A stretch of DNA of 64,000 nucleotides from the NCBI RefSeq assembly GCF_009870125.1, contig NC_046681.1, forward strand, positions 3,596,001 to 3,660,000, in the 5' to 3' direction. Of this stretch, positions 1-11,639 are shown piece by piece. The first letter of the stretch is position 1. Each line of letters opens with the position of its first letter. The position numbers and the translations under genes are program-made. The stretch is from Drosophila pseudoobscura. Lineage: Eukaryota > Arthropoda > Insecta > Diptera > Drosophilidae. Below the pieces are notes generated by a model. It saw nothing but the letters and a program-made list of their open reading frames with translations, was not told the DNA's origin and ran no database searches.

Positions 1-111
1 GACGTTAAGGAGGAGTGCCCCTGCAATGAGTTCAACGGCAAGGTCATCAACAACTTCCGTCCTCCCCTGCCGCTGGGCAAGCGCGAGCTGCGCGAGATTG
101 GCGGCCATTGA
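1..111 (+). CDS. C-terminal end of an unrecognised protein (partial)
   Basis: Frame 1 is open from the window edge to a TGA at 109-111 and gives 36 residues, Cys-containing at the start (ECPCNEF) and ending in KRELREIGGH. G/C-rich third positions are like those of real genes nearby, and the sequence turns AT-rich after the stop, so this is probably the end of a true gene whose body lies outside the window. I do not recognise the family and give no function. Confidence 0.6.
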   Translation, partial: DVKEECPCNEFNGKVINNFRPPLPLGKRELREIGGH

Positions 112-1073
112 GGTGGATTTATGGGGGAAATTGGTCAACACAGAGCAGTCTTTGGATAGTCAATGGATTTAAGTCGTTCGATTAGTTGTTCGCACCTCGC
201 ACCACGCTGCGAGCGCGCACCGATTAGCGAATACAATAGGCCTATGCCGTGAGCAGGGCCAGCCCGAGCACATCCCACTGTTCACTTCTCGTCTTTAGTT
301 CGTACTACTCCCAGCAAGCACACATACATACCTCCTATATGTGTCTATCTGTATCTGGTCACGCGTAGCTATATCTGTAACTTTATCTGTAATTTATCTG
401 TATGTTCGTTTTTTGATTATTTGTTTGTTCAACGTTTGCAAAATGACAATTAGTATAATATTACATATTACATATAACATATTATGGTATTACAATCTAA
501 ATATAACACAATTGAATGTTGCATATGAAAACAAAGTATATGTTTTTTAATTCAATCGTACGGCAATCATTCACAGCGTTTGGGGACACATGTTCCTCCA
601 CTACATGGTATTCCGAACCCTTGACTGTACATATTCCATCATCTCAATCGATGTCACCAATTTTCTACCAATTTCTGATGAATTTAACGCCGTGGCTCGG
701 ATTTACTCGGTGTGAAACAGGTGTAAGCGCAGCAGCAAAACACTTTCCTGTGTCGCTGCCGACCCCTGGTGTGAAGTGTCATTCCCAGTTAGGGTTTCCG
801 GCAATTACGGTCTGTTTTAGTAGATATCTAAGCAAAGGTGTACAAAAAGAGGTGGCAATGGCAGCTGACTGGAGTCGGGATTCGACTTAGTCGCTATTAA
901 CACCCTTCTTTACACAGTCGTATATGGATTTGCCATCAGCCATCCGCTAGTATGATACCATTCACCATTCGCTGTCAGAAGTAAATATAAGATGTCAATA
1001 AAAGGGCTCATAAGTTTGCCAAGCTACTGATCCTTACCGGATTTCACTTGGAAGGAGACGACCAATGCTTTAC
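112..1073. other. 3' UTR/intergenic between the left-edge gene and Adat1
   Basis: AT-rich DNA without convincing coding potential; an open frame at 516-890 has no recognisable protein. AATAAA at 997-1002 on the plus strand could be the poly(A) signal of the left-edge gene, which is then convergent with Adat1 (inference). Confidence 0.4.
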
Positions 1074-2344
1074 TTATTCAGTTTTCGAATTAAAATTGAG
1101 CAACTCATTGGGCTTGCAGGTCCACTGCAGAAAGTATTCCCGTTTCAATTGGCACCACGCTTGCTGATAATCCTCACACAAATCCTTGCAGGTAGCATAA
1201 GAAATTTGCTCCAGATCGAAAAGGTTTTTTTGAAACTTTTCACGCAATTCTGCATGCGAATGTAGCATGTTTAAGAATTTTAGAAACAGTTTGAACTTGC
1301 TAACTGCTAAAGCAGCTTGGGCGGATCCAAGTTTTTTTTTTGTCACGCCTTGGCGCTTGCCATTTACAGAGATCTCATAGGGCCTGCAGGCAGATAGAAG
1401 TTAGACGGTTTTTAAAAGCGATTACCTAAAATAAAAACTTACCTGAGATCATTTGGCACCTGTGACCAAACCAATCCATTGGGGGAGGGCTGCCAGTCAC
1501 CGCGCTGTGCATACTCAAAGGAAAGACTACCGTCGATGCGGATTTGTGGCTGGTGGGGTTGGAATCGCGCGTGCTTAGAGTCCCGCCCTTGCCCTTGCCA
1601 GCGCTTGTAGATGGCCCGCTCCACGGACTCCTGACGCGCCTCAGTACAGCAAAAGTTGAGGGTGCTGAAATATATGGGCTTGGAGAGCAAAGAGTCGATC
1701 AGCGCCCCTTGGACGCCAAGCACGTTCCAGCGGGCTAGCTTATCACTACACGACATGGACAGAGTGCGCACGCCACGACCGGGCTTAGTGCGTAGGGCTC
1801 CCGGCGTCTGCTGCATGTCGTCTGTCATATCTTCAGACATCTGACCTCCTATCAGCTTGCCGCCAGTGTACACTATCTCAGAGTTCTCGTCCAGTCGCTG
1901 ACGCTTTGCCTTCTTCTCGACTACCCTGGCTACGGACTCTTCCACAATACAGGCGTCCCCACATGGCGTCTGAGTGCTGAAGAAATGATACTCCACGTGC
2001 GCACTGAGATCAAATGAACCACGCTTGGCGGCCCATTGGAAGATACGGTCGTGCTCCAGTTCGTGGTACAGATACCGTAAGAAGGCTCGGCGTGCCAATA
2101 CTTCAGCATGGGAGTCGTTCAGAATGAATCCTTTCGGGCAGTGTCTGGTGTAACCAATGCACTTTGTCCCACATCCCAGAGCCACCACCCGACTATCTCT
2201 CGTCTGACGGTTGTGCTCCACAACGCATGCCAAAACAGTCCATTGGTTGCCCGAGGGCTTGCCGGTTTTGGGCAACGATTTGAATTTTTCATAGCAAATG
2301 TTGGCTATATCCTGAATAGATGGACTTGTATCACCATTGCACAT
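1074..2344 (-). CDS. Adat1: tRNA-specific adenosine deaminase 1 (Adat1)
   Basis: Two exons, 2344-1443 and 1383-1074, joined by a GT-AG intron of 59 bases (AG|G, giving Arg), total 403 residues, close to the length of the fly protein. ADAT1 deaminates A37 to inosine next to the anticodon of eukaryotic tRNA-Ala, before methylation to m1I. The zinc-deaminase signature is visible: His79-Ala-Glu81 in SHAEVLARR, then Pro-Cys128-Gly in TPCGDAC, and a later Cys pair in LNFCCTEA. The second exon continues as RPYEISVNGKRQG and ends LLNFNSKTE. ADAT1-type residues around the active site, rather than those of the double-stranded RNA ADARs, and the absence of dsRNA-binding domains set the assignment. Start chosen at the only upstream Met (MCNGDTSP). 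A repeat (E1) begins about 40 bases upstream of the start codon. Confidence 0.93.
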
Positions 2345-2385
2345 TTTTCGATCAGATCAGGAGATCAGACTCGTGAAACTCAAGG

Positions 2386-2807
2386 AAAAACTAACTTAGT
2401 CCACTTAAGCCCCCTCTATTTAAACAGTTAAACGACCTGAGGTAAATTGCGGAAAATATTAGTGAATGTTAATTATTCTTTTAGATCCATGCCATCTTTC
2501 CTCCAAACTTAAAATAAAACACGATATCTTTCACATGAACCGCGCTGAAATTATTTAGTTTTCATTATTTTCGGTGGAACATTAAACCTCGTGGTCTACA
2601 ATGGGTTAATCGTTCTCCGTCAAGGATTGGGACTCTATTCCTCGATTTTGATGTTCGATTTCATATTACTAGCTTAGCTATGTTTTTCGCACCTGAAAAC
2701 ATAATTTTATCCCAATGATAGATACACTTTCTAAAAGATATGCTAATTTTCAATACTCCATTTAATTGGATTTGGTCTAAACAAAGGTTTTAGGGAAAAA
2801 GATCAAA
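2386..2807. repeat. Dispersed repeat E1, left copy
   Basis: This AT-rich stretch aligns along its length with 48683-49106. Shared blocks include GATCCATGCCATCTTTC, ACAATGGGTTAATCGT, CGTCAAGGATTGG and CCTCGATTTTGAT, in the same order and orientation, with small indels. Both copies start just upstream of a minus-strand housekeeping gene (Adat1 here, GatC there). The left copy is cut off by the retrotransposon that follows. No open frame. I read it as one end of a repeated DNA cassette; its class is unknown. Confidence 0.75.
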
Positions 2808-5800
2808 CAAATAAAATGTAAGGCAACGACAGCTGCTGGCGATGCAGATTCGGTAGCCGAATTCATCGCCTCGGAGAATGTGCAGCCAAGTACGTCTGCA
2901 GCGTCCGTGTCCGTGGTGTCCGCAAGTTCGCTAGTTGTCCCGTCTATCCCGATCCCACCAGTAAATAGACGTTCCGGACCTCCGGATATTACCACCACAG
3001 GTACTAGACTAAGAAGAAGAATCGGCCCCCCATATCCCTTCCTCTTCCTCAACTTCCCGTCTTGCTTCCACCTTTCCAAAAAACTAACTTCTCTTTTAGT
3101 AACCTATCAGAATGTAAGAGGCTGGCGTAGTAAGCTCAGCATTCTTTTCCGGGATAGTGTTGCATTTGCTTCCCACAATATTGTGTTTACTGAAACCTGG
3201 TTAAAGCCGGACATTCTTAGTTCCAAGGTTTTGGCAGGTCGGTACACAACTTTTAGAAAGGACCGTTCGTCTCGACGTGCAGGAGGGGTTCTAATTGCAG
3301 TGGACTCTTACTTCACGTCAGAACACTTCACAGTCCAAGTTCAACAGGAACTGGAATTCCTGTGTGTAAAACTGATTCTTCCCGCTTTCGCTATATTCAT
3401 TACTTGCTCGTATATCCCACCTTCTTCGGATATTTCAATTTATGAGCAGCACTTGTCCGCTTTAACCGCTGTTTCTTCCTTGCTATCTGATAAAGATCGT
3501 ATGATAGTTCTTGGTGACTTCAATTTGCCAGGAGCTGTTTGGTCTTCGGTAAACGAGTCTAGTATCCTAGTGCCCATGTCTCGACATGACTTTGTTGACG
3601 GCTTCCTTGACCTGTCCCTGTCTCAAGTCAATCATGTGAAAAATTCCTTGGGTCGATTGCTTGATCTATGCTTTGTATCGGATCCGACCATAGTGTTGTT
3701 AACCCGAGCCCTTCCGCTCACTATACCTGAAGACGCCTACCACCCTACTTTCGAGGTGTCGCTAGATATAGGACCAACTGTTTTGGATCGGTCGAGTAGA
3801 CTACCTCAACGTGTCCGCTGCTTTCGTAAAGCCGAGTTTGCGAAGCTTAATAACCTAATTAGGGATTTTGATTGGTCCGCTTTGTACTTGTGCACTGATG
3901 TCACAAAAGGCACAAACATTTTTTACAATGCTCTTGGCACATTTTTTGATTCTTGTGTCCCGCTTTCTTGTCCGATTAGATCTGGAAAACCCCCTTGGTT
4001 TACCAAAGAGTTATCCAGTCTAAAAAAATTAAAATCAAGACTTTATAAAAAATTTTAAGAAGTGGGCTCTCCTACTTCTCACTCTCGTTATGTAATAGCT
4101 CGGTCAAACTTTTCAGTTCTTAATGCTCAATGCTATAAGAACTACCTATCTCGTTGCAGGATATGTTTTTCTCAGGACCCTAAACAGTTTTACTGCTTCG
4201 TAAACAGTAAGCGTAGAACGTCCGCACACCCATCCTCACTATCATTTTGTAATTCGTCGGCAAATAATGATCAGGCAATTGCCGATCTTTTTGCCCAGTT
4301 TTTCCAAACCACCTATTCTGAGGAACGCTACTCTGGTCAACCGTACCCATACGGATTACCGAGGTCGAACGGCATTTTCAGTCCCTTGTTAAATGAATAT
4401 TCCCTACTTCATGATCTTCGACTAGTTAAGCCGGTGTTTTCACCGGGTCCAGACGGGGTTCCAGGTTGTGTACTCAGGTACTGCGCCGAGGCTCTGTGTG
4501 GAACATTGCTTAAACTATTCACCCTGTCCATTGATTCCTCTTGCTTCCCCCCAATCTGGAAGGAATCGTTTATAATTCGTCTCCATTAAAAAGGTAGCAA
4601 GTCTGATGCAAAAAATTATAGAAGTATAGCAAAGTTATCCGCTATTCCCAAATTGTTTGAGAAGGTTTTAACTCCGCACTTGCAACATCTCTGCAAGTCA
4701 CTTATATCTCCAACTCAGCATGAATTTATAATTCGGCGATCAACCACCACGAACTTGTTAGAGTTTACCTCTTTCATTATTAAAGGCTTTCAAGGTAACT
4801 TACAGACGGAAGTTATTTGCACCGACTTTAGTAAAGCATTCGACTCTGTAAACCATTCCCTTTTAGCACATAAACTTGACCTTTTAGGATTTCCGCCCAA
4901 CCTCCTGAGATGGATTTCTAGCTATCTTTGTTCTAGGTCTCAAAGAGTCCTCTTCAAAAACTCCCTCTCTTTACCAGTAAAGGTTTCTTCGGGAGTACCA
5001 CAGGGCAGCCATCTAGGCCCCTTACTCTTCACACTCTTTATTAATGCCTTGCCTTCAGTATTAACAAACTCTCGAGTACTTATGTATGCGGATGATGTTA
5101 AACTCTGTGTCCAGTACAAGGACATTTCATTTCATTCTCGCTTGCAATCCGATCTCAATAGCTTTCAGTCATGGTGTTGTGCAAACTTATTACACCTTAA
5201 TGCCTCGAAATGCAAAGTTATGACATTTCATCGTTCTAGCCCATTGTTGGCTCCGTACAGCCTATTTGGTGGTTCTCTTGATAGAATTACCCTGGTGGAT
5301 GATCTGGGTGTTATGTTAGACCCCAAGTTAAAGTTTTCCGAACACATTTCTACCATGGTAAATAAGGCCATGGGCGTGCTTGGGTTTATAAAGAGGTGGT
5401 CAAAGGAATTTGACGACCCCTATATAACAAAGACTCCTGTGTATGGTGCCCTCAGTACAAAGTACACCAGGACCGTATAGAATCAGTACAGAAAAACTTT
5501 TTACTCTTTGCTCTGCGGGGCCTTAACTGGGATGCGGGTGTAAGACTCCCATCTTACTCTAGTAGACTATTATTAGTAAACCTCCCATCCTTAGTTAACC
5601 GTAGAAAAATGCTTGGTGTGATATTTATGCACAACTTGATCAGGGGTGACATAGACAGCCCTGATCTGTTGAGCCGCACAAACTTCACGATTCCTATTAG
5701 ACTGACTAGAAATTGTATACCGTTGTTCCTTCCACTTTGTAGATCGAATTATTCCTTGCATGAACCGTTTAGGGTCTTATGCTCGGATTATAATTCCATC

Positions 5801-6175
5801 TACCATATTATATCCAACACTAATTCTCTTCCTCTTATTAAATTACTAATCCTTACACACCTTTCTAGTAATTAGTAATTGTAGTGGTATTTGTATTTTG
5901 ATTGCATGCTTAGTTTCTTAGTAAGTTTAGTGCTAATTTTCCTCGAATGTTAGTCTAATAGCTATGTATCTTTCTTGCATGTTCGCGTTTGGTTCGGCTA
6001 CGCACCGCGCGTCATGCGGCAGCGCCCCTCGGTCGGTTGGGCGGGAGGAGGGCTGCGTTTTGCCTGGGATCCGCGCGCAACAGCCTTCTGCTGGTGTCAC
6101 ACGGTGCACGGTACTTGACGGTGCAGTAACTGCATCGCCTCTTGAAAGATGCAGTCATTGCATGTCAACGTCCAA
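2808..6175 (+). mobile_element. Decayed non-LTR retrotransposon (LINE)
   Basis: The frame starting near 2880 gives a Ser/Pro-rich stretch (perhaps the end of ORF1), then an apurinic endonuclease domain (YQNVRGWRSK near 3105, TETWLK, VLGDFNLP near 3510) and a reverse transcriptase: SKAFDSVNHSLL near 4830, SGVPQGSHLGPLLF near 4992 and the catalytic MYADDVKL near 5083. The frame is broken by in-frame TAA codons at 4056 and 4587 and shifts after 5478, so it is inactive. The domain order and motifs are those of jockey-like clades. The 3' end is set at about 6175 because the sequence 5815-6172 recurs, with a deletion, as a minus-strand copy at 27780-27926, including a distinctive tail around GCATCGCCTCTTGAAAGATG. 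No poly(A) tail or target duplication could be established. Confidence 0.85.
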
Positions 6176-6206
6176 AATATTGCTCCTATTTGTATAACGG
6201 AACAAC

Positions 6207-6921
6207 ATGGAGCTTGAAGACGTTTTCACATGACACCCACTAATGTCTGCCCGGGGAAATGATGTGCGTCGAGCCATCAGATACATGGAGCAGCAGTCCC
6301 ATCTGATCGATATTTTCAATGAGCAGCCATTTCTGATCATTTTTGATGAGTTTCACTTCAGGCCGGTACCCAACGTTAGTTCCCTTTTGCTCCTCAGCCG
6401 GTGGAAGTCGTTGGACATTGCAGCTGCATCTAGGTACGGCGCAAAATTTAAGTTTTTGTACCTGCAGGTGGTCCCAACAGACGTGCACGTTTTGCGCAGC
6501 GACGCCATTGAAGATAATTTGAAGTCGCTGCAGTGTGTGTCCAACTACTTCCCATTCCTGTGGGACGAAGGCCACATGCGGAAGAAATTAGTAACAGATT
6601 GGGAAAAATTTACGAGAGCACCGAAAGACATGGGAATCTCAGGTTTCCGAAATAACTAGCACGCCACCAAACGAATTACAAGACTTCAATTCCAATAAAG
6701 TCTTAAATTTAAAATAGGTTATTGGCGCTGAATTTCGGGCAATCGTCCACACACCTTTATCTTGAGCAAAGTTAATAGCTCCGATTTTCAGCTTCGCGGA
6801 GTGATCCTCTCCTCAAATGTGTACTACATCCTTCAGTTTATCCACATTACACATGCGGATGAATTTACCGACACACGGGTGAATTTTTTCCCGCGTGGTA
6901 TGAGTTTTAGCTTTTATATAT
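6207..6921 (+). pseudogene. Dead copy of gene X (paralogue of 41250-42169)
   Basis: Similar throughout to the intact gene X: DVRRAIRYMEQQSHLI, FDEFHFRPVPN, LLSRWKSLDIAAAS and KFKFLYLQVVPTDVHVL are near-identical to it. The copy is broken: after the ATG at 6207 a TGA follows within eight codons, about 36 bases are missing near 6313 and another block near 6500, and the 3' third is out of frame. At the intron site only about 14 bases of the intron remain (GTTAGTTCCCTTTT), so the copy came from genomic DNA and lost most of its intron later. The next gene fragment, antisense Aldh, is the same neighbour as beside the intact copy. Confidence 0.85.
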
Positions 6922-6929
6922 AATGCAGA

Positions 6930-7460
6930 CTCCCCATTCTCACGGCCATGGCCGGACATCTTATATCCTCTGAAAGGAAGCCAGGGCGGCCAAGGTTTTG
7001 GAGGTGTTCACCGAAACAGTGCCGGAACGCAGGGAACCGGTTTTCAATGTAGTTGTTGGCCTTGTCCAGATCCTTGGTGAAAACAGCGGCGACCAGGCCG
7101 TAGTCTGAGTTGTTGGCACACTCGATGACCTCGTCCAGCTTCTTGAAGCTGCTGCGTCCGGCTGCTGGACGGGCCCGAATATCTCCTCGCGCGCAATTTT
7201 CATGTTGTCCTGGACATCGGCAACATCCGTTGGCTGGACAGAGTAACCGGGAAGGCCTTTGGGACGGTTACCGCTGGCCACCAGATTGGCGCCCTGCTGG
7301 ATCATGCCAAGGATCTTATCCATCTGCTCCTGGTTGACCTGGGGACCCTGCTCGGTGTTCATATCGAAGGGATTGCTCACGGTCCTCTTCTTGGCGCGCT
7401 CTGCACTGCGCTGTAGGGTTTGCCATTGTCCAGGCGGGCAGTCTTCACAGCTATATTACT
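6930..7460 (-). pseudogene. Aldehyde dehydrogenase (Aldh) fragment, left copy
   Basis: Minus-strand translation shows [37 protein letters not shown] and [10 protein letters not shown], typical of the C-terminal half of class 1/2 aldehyde dehydrogenases. The frame is broken after PVQQ and again later. At its 5' end [10 protein letters not shown], which belongs near the N-terminal part of ALDH, is joined directly to RSAERAKKR, so several hundred residues including the catalytic Cys region are deleted. It cannot encode an active enzyme. It lies tail to tail with the dead gene X, the same arrangement as at 41250-42980. Confidence 0.85.
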
Positions 7461-7544
7461 ATCCTCCATTGAAATATTTTGCCCGATTTGCTCTTGTGCT
7501 ATTCTTTGTAGTCTTGCACTTCCGTGGTGGTCTGGGGCTGAGAT

Positions 7545-7680
7545 CTTCACAACGGCCGTCCGAGGGCAGCATCTCCCACAAATCTAATAAAAAAATTTGG
7601 GACTTCGCGGCTTTGTTTTGATCCACAATTGAGATGGCAGTGCTTCGATAAATCACGCGACAGCTGCTCGCTGGTGGTGG
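7545..7680. repeat. Dispersed repeat E2, left copy
   Basis: Matches 50770-50862: both contain AACGGCCGTCC, CCCACAAATC, CAATTGAGATG, CTTCGATAAATC, CGACAGCTG and end in a TGGTGG block. The left copy carries about 41 extra bases at 7585-7625. The match stops at 7680. Both copies lie just upstream of a plus-strand housekeeping gene (the STEEP1 homologue here, Rpb3 there). Inferred to be the right-hand end of the same repeated cassette that begins with E1. Confidence 0.7.
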
Positions 7681-7791
7681 CAGTTCCTCAATTCATTAAA
7701 TGAACCGAGTTCAGTTCTAGTTCACCAACCTTCGTCTCCGCACAGCTGATCGAACAACAGAATCACATCTCAATATTAATAAACATTTAGG

Positions 7792-8739
7792 ATGCCAAAA
7801 GTTGTTTCTCGCAGTATTGTGTGCTCCGATACAAAGGATCAGGAGGAGTACAGTGAAGAGAAACCCCTCAACATCTACTACTGTCTATGCAATAAGATGG
7901 CTTTGATTTTGGGTTCGTATGCCTGATTTTCGCAAACCAAGTTTGATGCTAAAGGAGAAATCTCTCAAAAGATTGCAGCCTGGATCAATTGCCGCTACGA
8001 GAAGTAGACAATGCCCGTGTAATAAATGCCAACGAGCACGCCAACAAGTTGACCTACAATCCAACTCCAAAAATGCTCTACATACGCCGCAAGGGCAGGG
8101 GAAACGCCATAGAGAAACAGTACCGGTATAAGGTAAGGTTCTGATAAAATCATTGAAAACAAAATTTTCACTATTGTTACTTGGCAGTGCCGCAGCTGCG
8201 ATCTTCCACTTTACTACCGCCACAATCCGGACTCCCATGTCACCTTCGTGATGTTCAATGCATTGGTTAGCGCCAAGAATGAGCAGCCATTGGCCCAACT
8301 TCTGGGAACAGAAGCAAAGAACAGGGCGAAACTTTCGACTGCTGCCCCAGCGCAGAGTGCGTCGTCTGCCGCAGGTGAGGATTCCGGTATAGTCGATGCC
8401 AGTGGAAAGAAAGTCATGGTCACGCGGCACACAAAGAATATGGGCAAGTTCAGCTCGGTGACGGTGTCCACCATAGACGAAGAGGAGGACGAAATTGAAG
8501 CGGTAAGCCAACCAACTAAATGTTCTCGATTACCTTCGACATACATACAAATATTCGCTATACTTTCATTCTATTTTAAACAGCGCGAGATTGCCGATAG
8601 TTATGCCAATAATGCGCGCATCATTGAGAAGCAGCTGCAACGCAAAGGCGGGAAACTAAGCGACGTCGGTGTCAGAGGAAAGACGGAGGACGCGCCTCCA
8701 CCGCAGAAAAAACAGCGCGGTACTCTGCTGGAGAGATAG
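7792..8739 (+). CDS. STEEP1 family protein (CXorf56 homologue)
   Basis: Four exons: 7792-7912, 7972-8132, 8188-8502 and 8584-8739; all introns are GT-AG, 51 to 81 bases, and the frame is kept, giving 250 residues. The N-terminus [20 protein letters not shown], the YYCLC motif, the second Cys pair [12 protein letters not shown] and the signature [20 protein letters not shown] match the conserved STEEP1 (UPF0428) family, of which the human member is a similar length. Human STEEP1 has been linked to ER exit and activation of STING; whether the fly protein does this is not shown here. The C-terminus is basic ([13 protein letters not shown]) and may be a nuclear or RNA-binding tail. Repeat E2 ends about 110 bases upstream of the start codon. 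Confidence 0.9.
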
Positions 8740-9440
8740 CTACATATTTTTATAAAATATCTCTGTAATATGCATACGTATGGTATAGAAGAGATTATGC
8801 TGATAAGAGACCCTAAGTAAATAAAACTGCGACATTTCCTTAAGTCCGATCAGTGTTCGTTCGGCATCGATCTTAAAGAGTGGCAAATCACAGATGTAAT
8901 CAACTATTGAAGATTCCTTAATTGCTTTACTATTACTATTAGATTTAATGAAGCGTGTTTTGAAAAGATCATCGTATTGAATCCCCCGCGATTGATAAAG
9001 TACAATTGACGAGGCCACGGCGATGGAACAGAACAGGGGACGTTCCGCTGTTTTTCTTTTTGATTTCGCTTGTGAAGAACGAGTCTTTTTCGGTTCGCGG
9101 TGCGCGGAGAACTGTACAAAGTCGTGATGGGCCGGTAATGTTTTCGTTCGGCTCGAGCTTTTGCCAGCCTAATTTCATTATATCTAAGAATAGTAGCCCT
9201 TGGCAAAGTAAGATTTTCGAAATCTTTAAGTTTTAAATTCTCCAAGATCCAGGTGTTCGCGGATGTCAGACGTACACCTCTAGTTCGTATTGATGCTGAT
9301 AATGAATTTCCGAAAAGATTGCCTATTGAAAGTCGTATAGAACAAATAGATTCAAATTTTTTCAATATGTATTTATTTCACTAAAAAATCATTTTAATTT
9401 CAGCTATACTATAGATTTGTAACTGCTCTTCAACGACAAA
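8740..9440. other. Intergenic, no supported gene
   Basis: Contains an AATAAA at 8819-8824 that may serve the STEEP1 homologue. A 153-codon minus-strand open frame (9365-8904) has no recognisable domain and its composition does not look coding. Confidence 0.3.
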
Positions 9441-11335
9441 ATGCTTTTTAAACTGGTTATTTGGTTAATACTCGTAGTTTGTGTGGTCGAACGGAATCCG
9501 GCTGAAGCCAATGAATACTACACTTGCGATTCACTTTCTGAAAAATGTGTATTATTTCATGCCTGCATTCATGCAAAGCATAAAGGGTATTTCAAAATTT
9601 GTGCTATTAACTCCATTTGTTGTCGGGTTCCAAAAAAACCGAAAGCAGACACTCGGTCCTCAAGAGGTGAGTATATTACACATTACAAAATATTATACAT
9701 CATTTTTGATGATAAGAAAACGAAATATATTGGAGTGGATTCAAAGGATCAATTCAAGGGAAACATTACACATTGGGGGAATCTGAAATTTGTGTAGAAA
9801 AAACAAATACATATTTTTGATTTTAATGCAGAACTGAAAACGGAACGAAATGATGAAAAAGCGAGGCCAAAGTCTATCCACGAGTTTGTTTTTTGATATT
9901 TTGATATTATATGTTTGATATTTAAGTAGCTGAATACATACATTTTAGCTCACGGAGAAAAGCGACAAAATAAGTAAAGAATAATTATCTAATACACTTA
10001 AATAGTAGCTTAAAACAGCTCGCCAAAATGCGGTAGAAATATATAAAATTTAAGGAGGTGCATGGGAGGAGGAGGAGGCGAAGGCTATTGACTAAAATAA
10101 GCATATGTAAATAGAAGAAATATATACAAATGCTCATCAAATAATCGGGTCCATAATAATTGCTTGCTTAACTAGTAGGCAACAACTAAACAGTAGGGGT
10201 GGGCGTGGTCGGATCGGTTATTACAATCAACTGTACCCATTTTCAAGTCTCTAAACAATTTTTTTAGTTTATACCAAAATATCGGCTGTCTGGCACAATT
10301 TGCATTGTAGGAATCTTTTTGTTTCCGGACATATTTCCACTAGACTAGTCTCATGAATTTGTTTGGTTTTTATGTCTTTTGTCTTTTTACTGGTGAACTC
10401 AACTCAAACGCAGCATGTCTAAGCTACGCGAGTAACACGACTTTTTGTCCGAGGCATTTGTTTATATCGCATTCGCAAGAATCATATCGGAATGAATTAC
10501 AATACATGGCGCATATAGGTCTGACGAACCCAAGAGCCTGGATTTGCGGCGGCACCCTGATACATAGTAAATTTGTTCTTACCGCGGCCCACTGTGTCAT
10601 TCTAGAGCGGGCTGTTGGTACGGAAGAGCCGTAAGTACATTTAAATTCATACATATGTACATATGTATGTATATCAACATCGTCAGATAGTGTGCATTTA
10701 TTATATATACTATATATGTAATATTTGATCGAAAATATTTTCTTAGAGGTTTTTTGGTGCGCCTAGGAGGTCACAATAGCACTGACGGCGCAATATATGA
10801 AGTAGCTGAAAAAATCCCGCACCCCGACTATAAAGAAGAAGACGGGACAAAAAACGATATAGCTTTACTGAAATTGACCAAAACAGTCGTCTTTAATGAC
10901 CAAGTTAAGCCAGCCTGCTTACCAACAACTAGTGGACAAGAGCATGCGAAGATGACAGTCTCTGGATGGGGATTATATAGCAGCTACGAACCCAATAAAC
11001 CAGCCCCTCAGTTGCGCAAGGCTGACGTAACACAGTTTAAATATGCCGAATGCAATGAAGAAAATGAAGTGCTACAGGAAATGAAGATTTGCGCTGGTGG
11101 AGAGAACGATGCAAGCGATTCATGCCAGGGAGATTCGGGAGGACCACTGGCCATATGGCATCCGGAATGGGGCTCGTGCCTGGGGCAGGTATTCGGCATT
11201 GTTTCTGAAGGATCGTTTTGTGATACAAAATCTCCACGGACGATTTACACTAGAGTTTTTTATTATCTTCAATGGATTGAAGACATAGTATGGAAGACCA
11301 GAGAAGAAACCTTGTCAGCGGCAGAGTGGAAATAA
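9441..11335 (+). CDS. Secreted CLIP-domain serine protease with a changed activation site
   Basis: Model: exons 9441-9666, 10414-10630 and 10747-11335, all GT-AG and in phase, 343 residues. A signal peptide (about residues 1-23) is followed by a CLIP domain with six cysteines in the usual spacing (TC..KC..AC..IC..CC), a short linker and a trypsin-like domain. The catalytic triad is complete: His135 (LTAAHC), Asp185 (NDIALL) and Ser278 (GDSGGP); Asp272 gives trypsin-like specificity. Such proteases act in haemolymph cascades in immunity or development. Odd: where IVGG normally follows the cleavage site, the sequence reads ISHS (FCPRHLFISHS), so the conserved glycines are missing and activation may be impaired. 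The first intron is long (747 bases); the alternative of ending it at 9832 gives a 96-residue CLIP-only protein (stop at 9894), and a separate ATG at 10353 could start the protease alone. Confidence 0.72.
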
Positions 11336-11639
11336 AAAGAAATACACAGAACCTCTGCAGGCATGCTGTTTTTTCTGATACTTTAACATTTTCATCAACA
11401 AGCCTATTGCCTATTGGGTTAAGCTGTTCCAGCTCTCTTCAGAAAGTACGTATGACCTACAATTCAATTTATTAACGAAAAAAATAAGGAAACCATTATT
11501 AAATAAAAACCAATCGTACGGGAACGGCGGAACACGTGCCGCTACTCTCCAATACCAAAGACAATATTAATGGTAAGATGTACAGTGGCTAGTGTCGCCT
11601 TCGGACCTTGGGTCCTTGTAGAAGGCATTGTGGTAGTAG
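11336..11639. other. Intergenic
   Basis: AATAAA at 11503 may be the protease poly(A) signal. Nothing else is supported. Confidence 0.3.

Noticed and set aside
7885-8511. Minus-strand open frame of 208 codons
   Set aside because: It is antisense to the STEEP1 homologue, whose four exons are well supported.
8904-9365. Minus-strand open frame of 153 codons
   Set aside because: No domain, no supporting splice or promoter structure, and composition like noncoding DNA.
10353-10413. Protease as a separate gene starting at ATG 10353
   Set aside because: A splice from 9666 to 10414 joins a CLIP domain in phase to the protease and gives a typical full-length CLIP protease; the separate start remains only an alternative.
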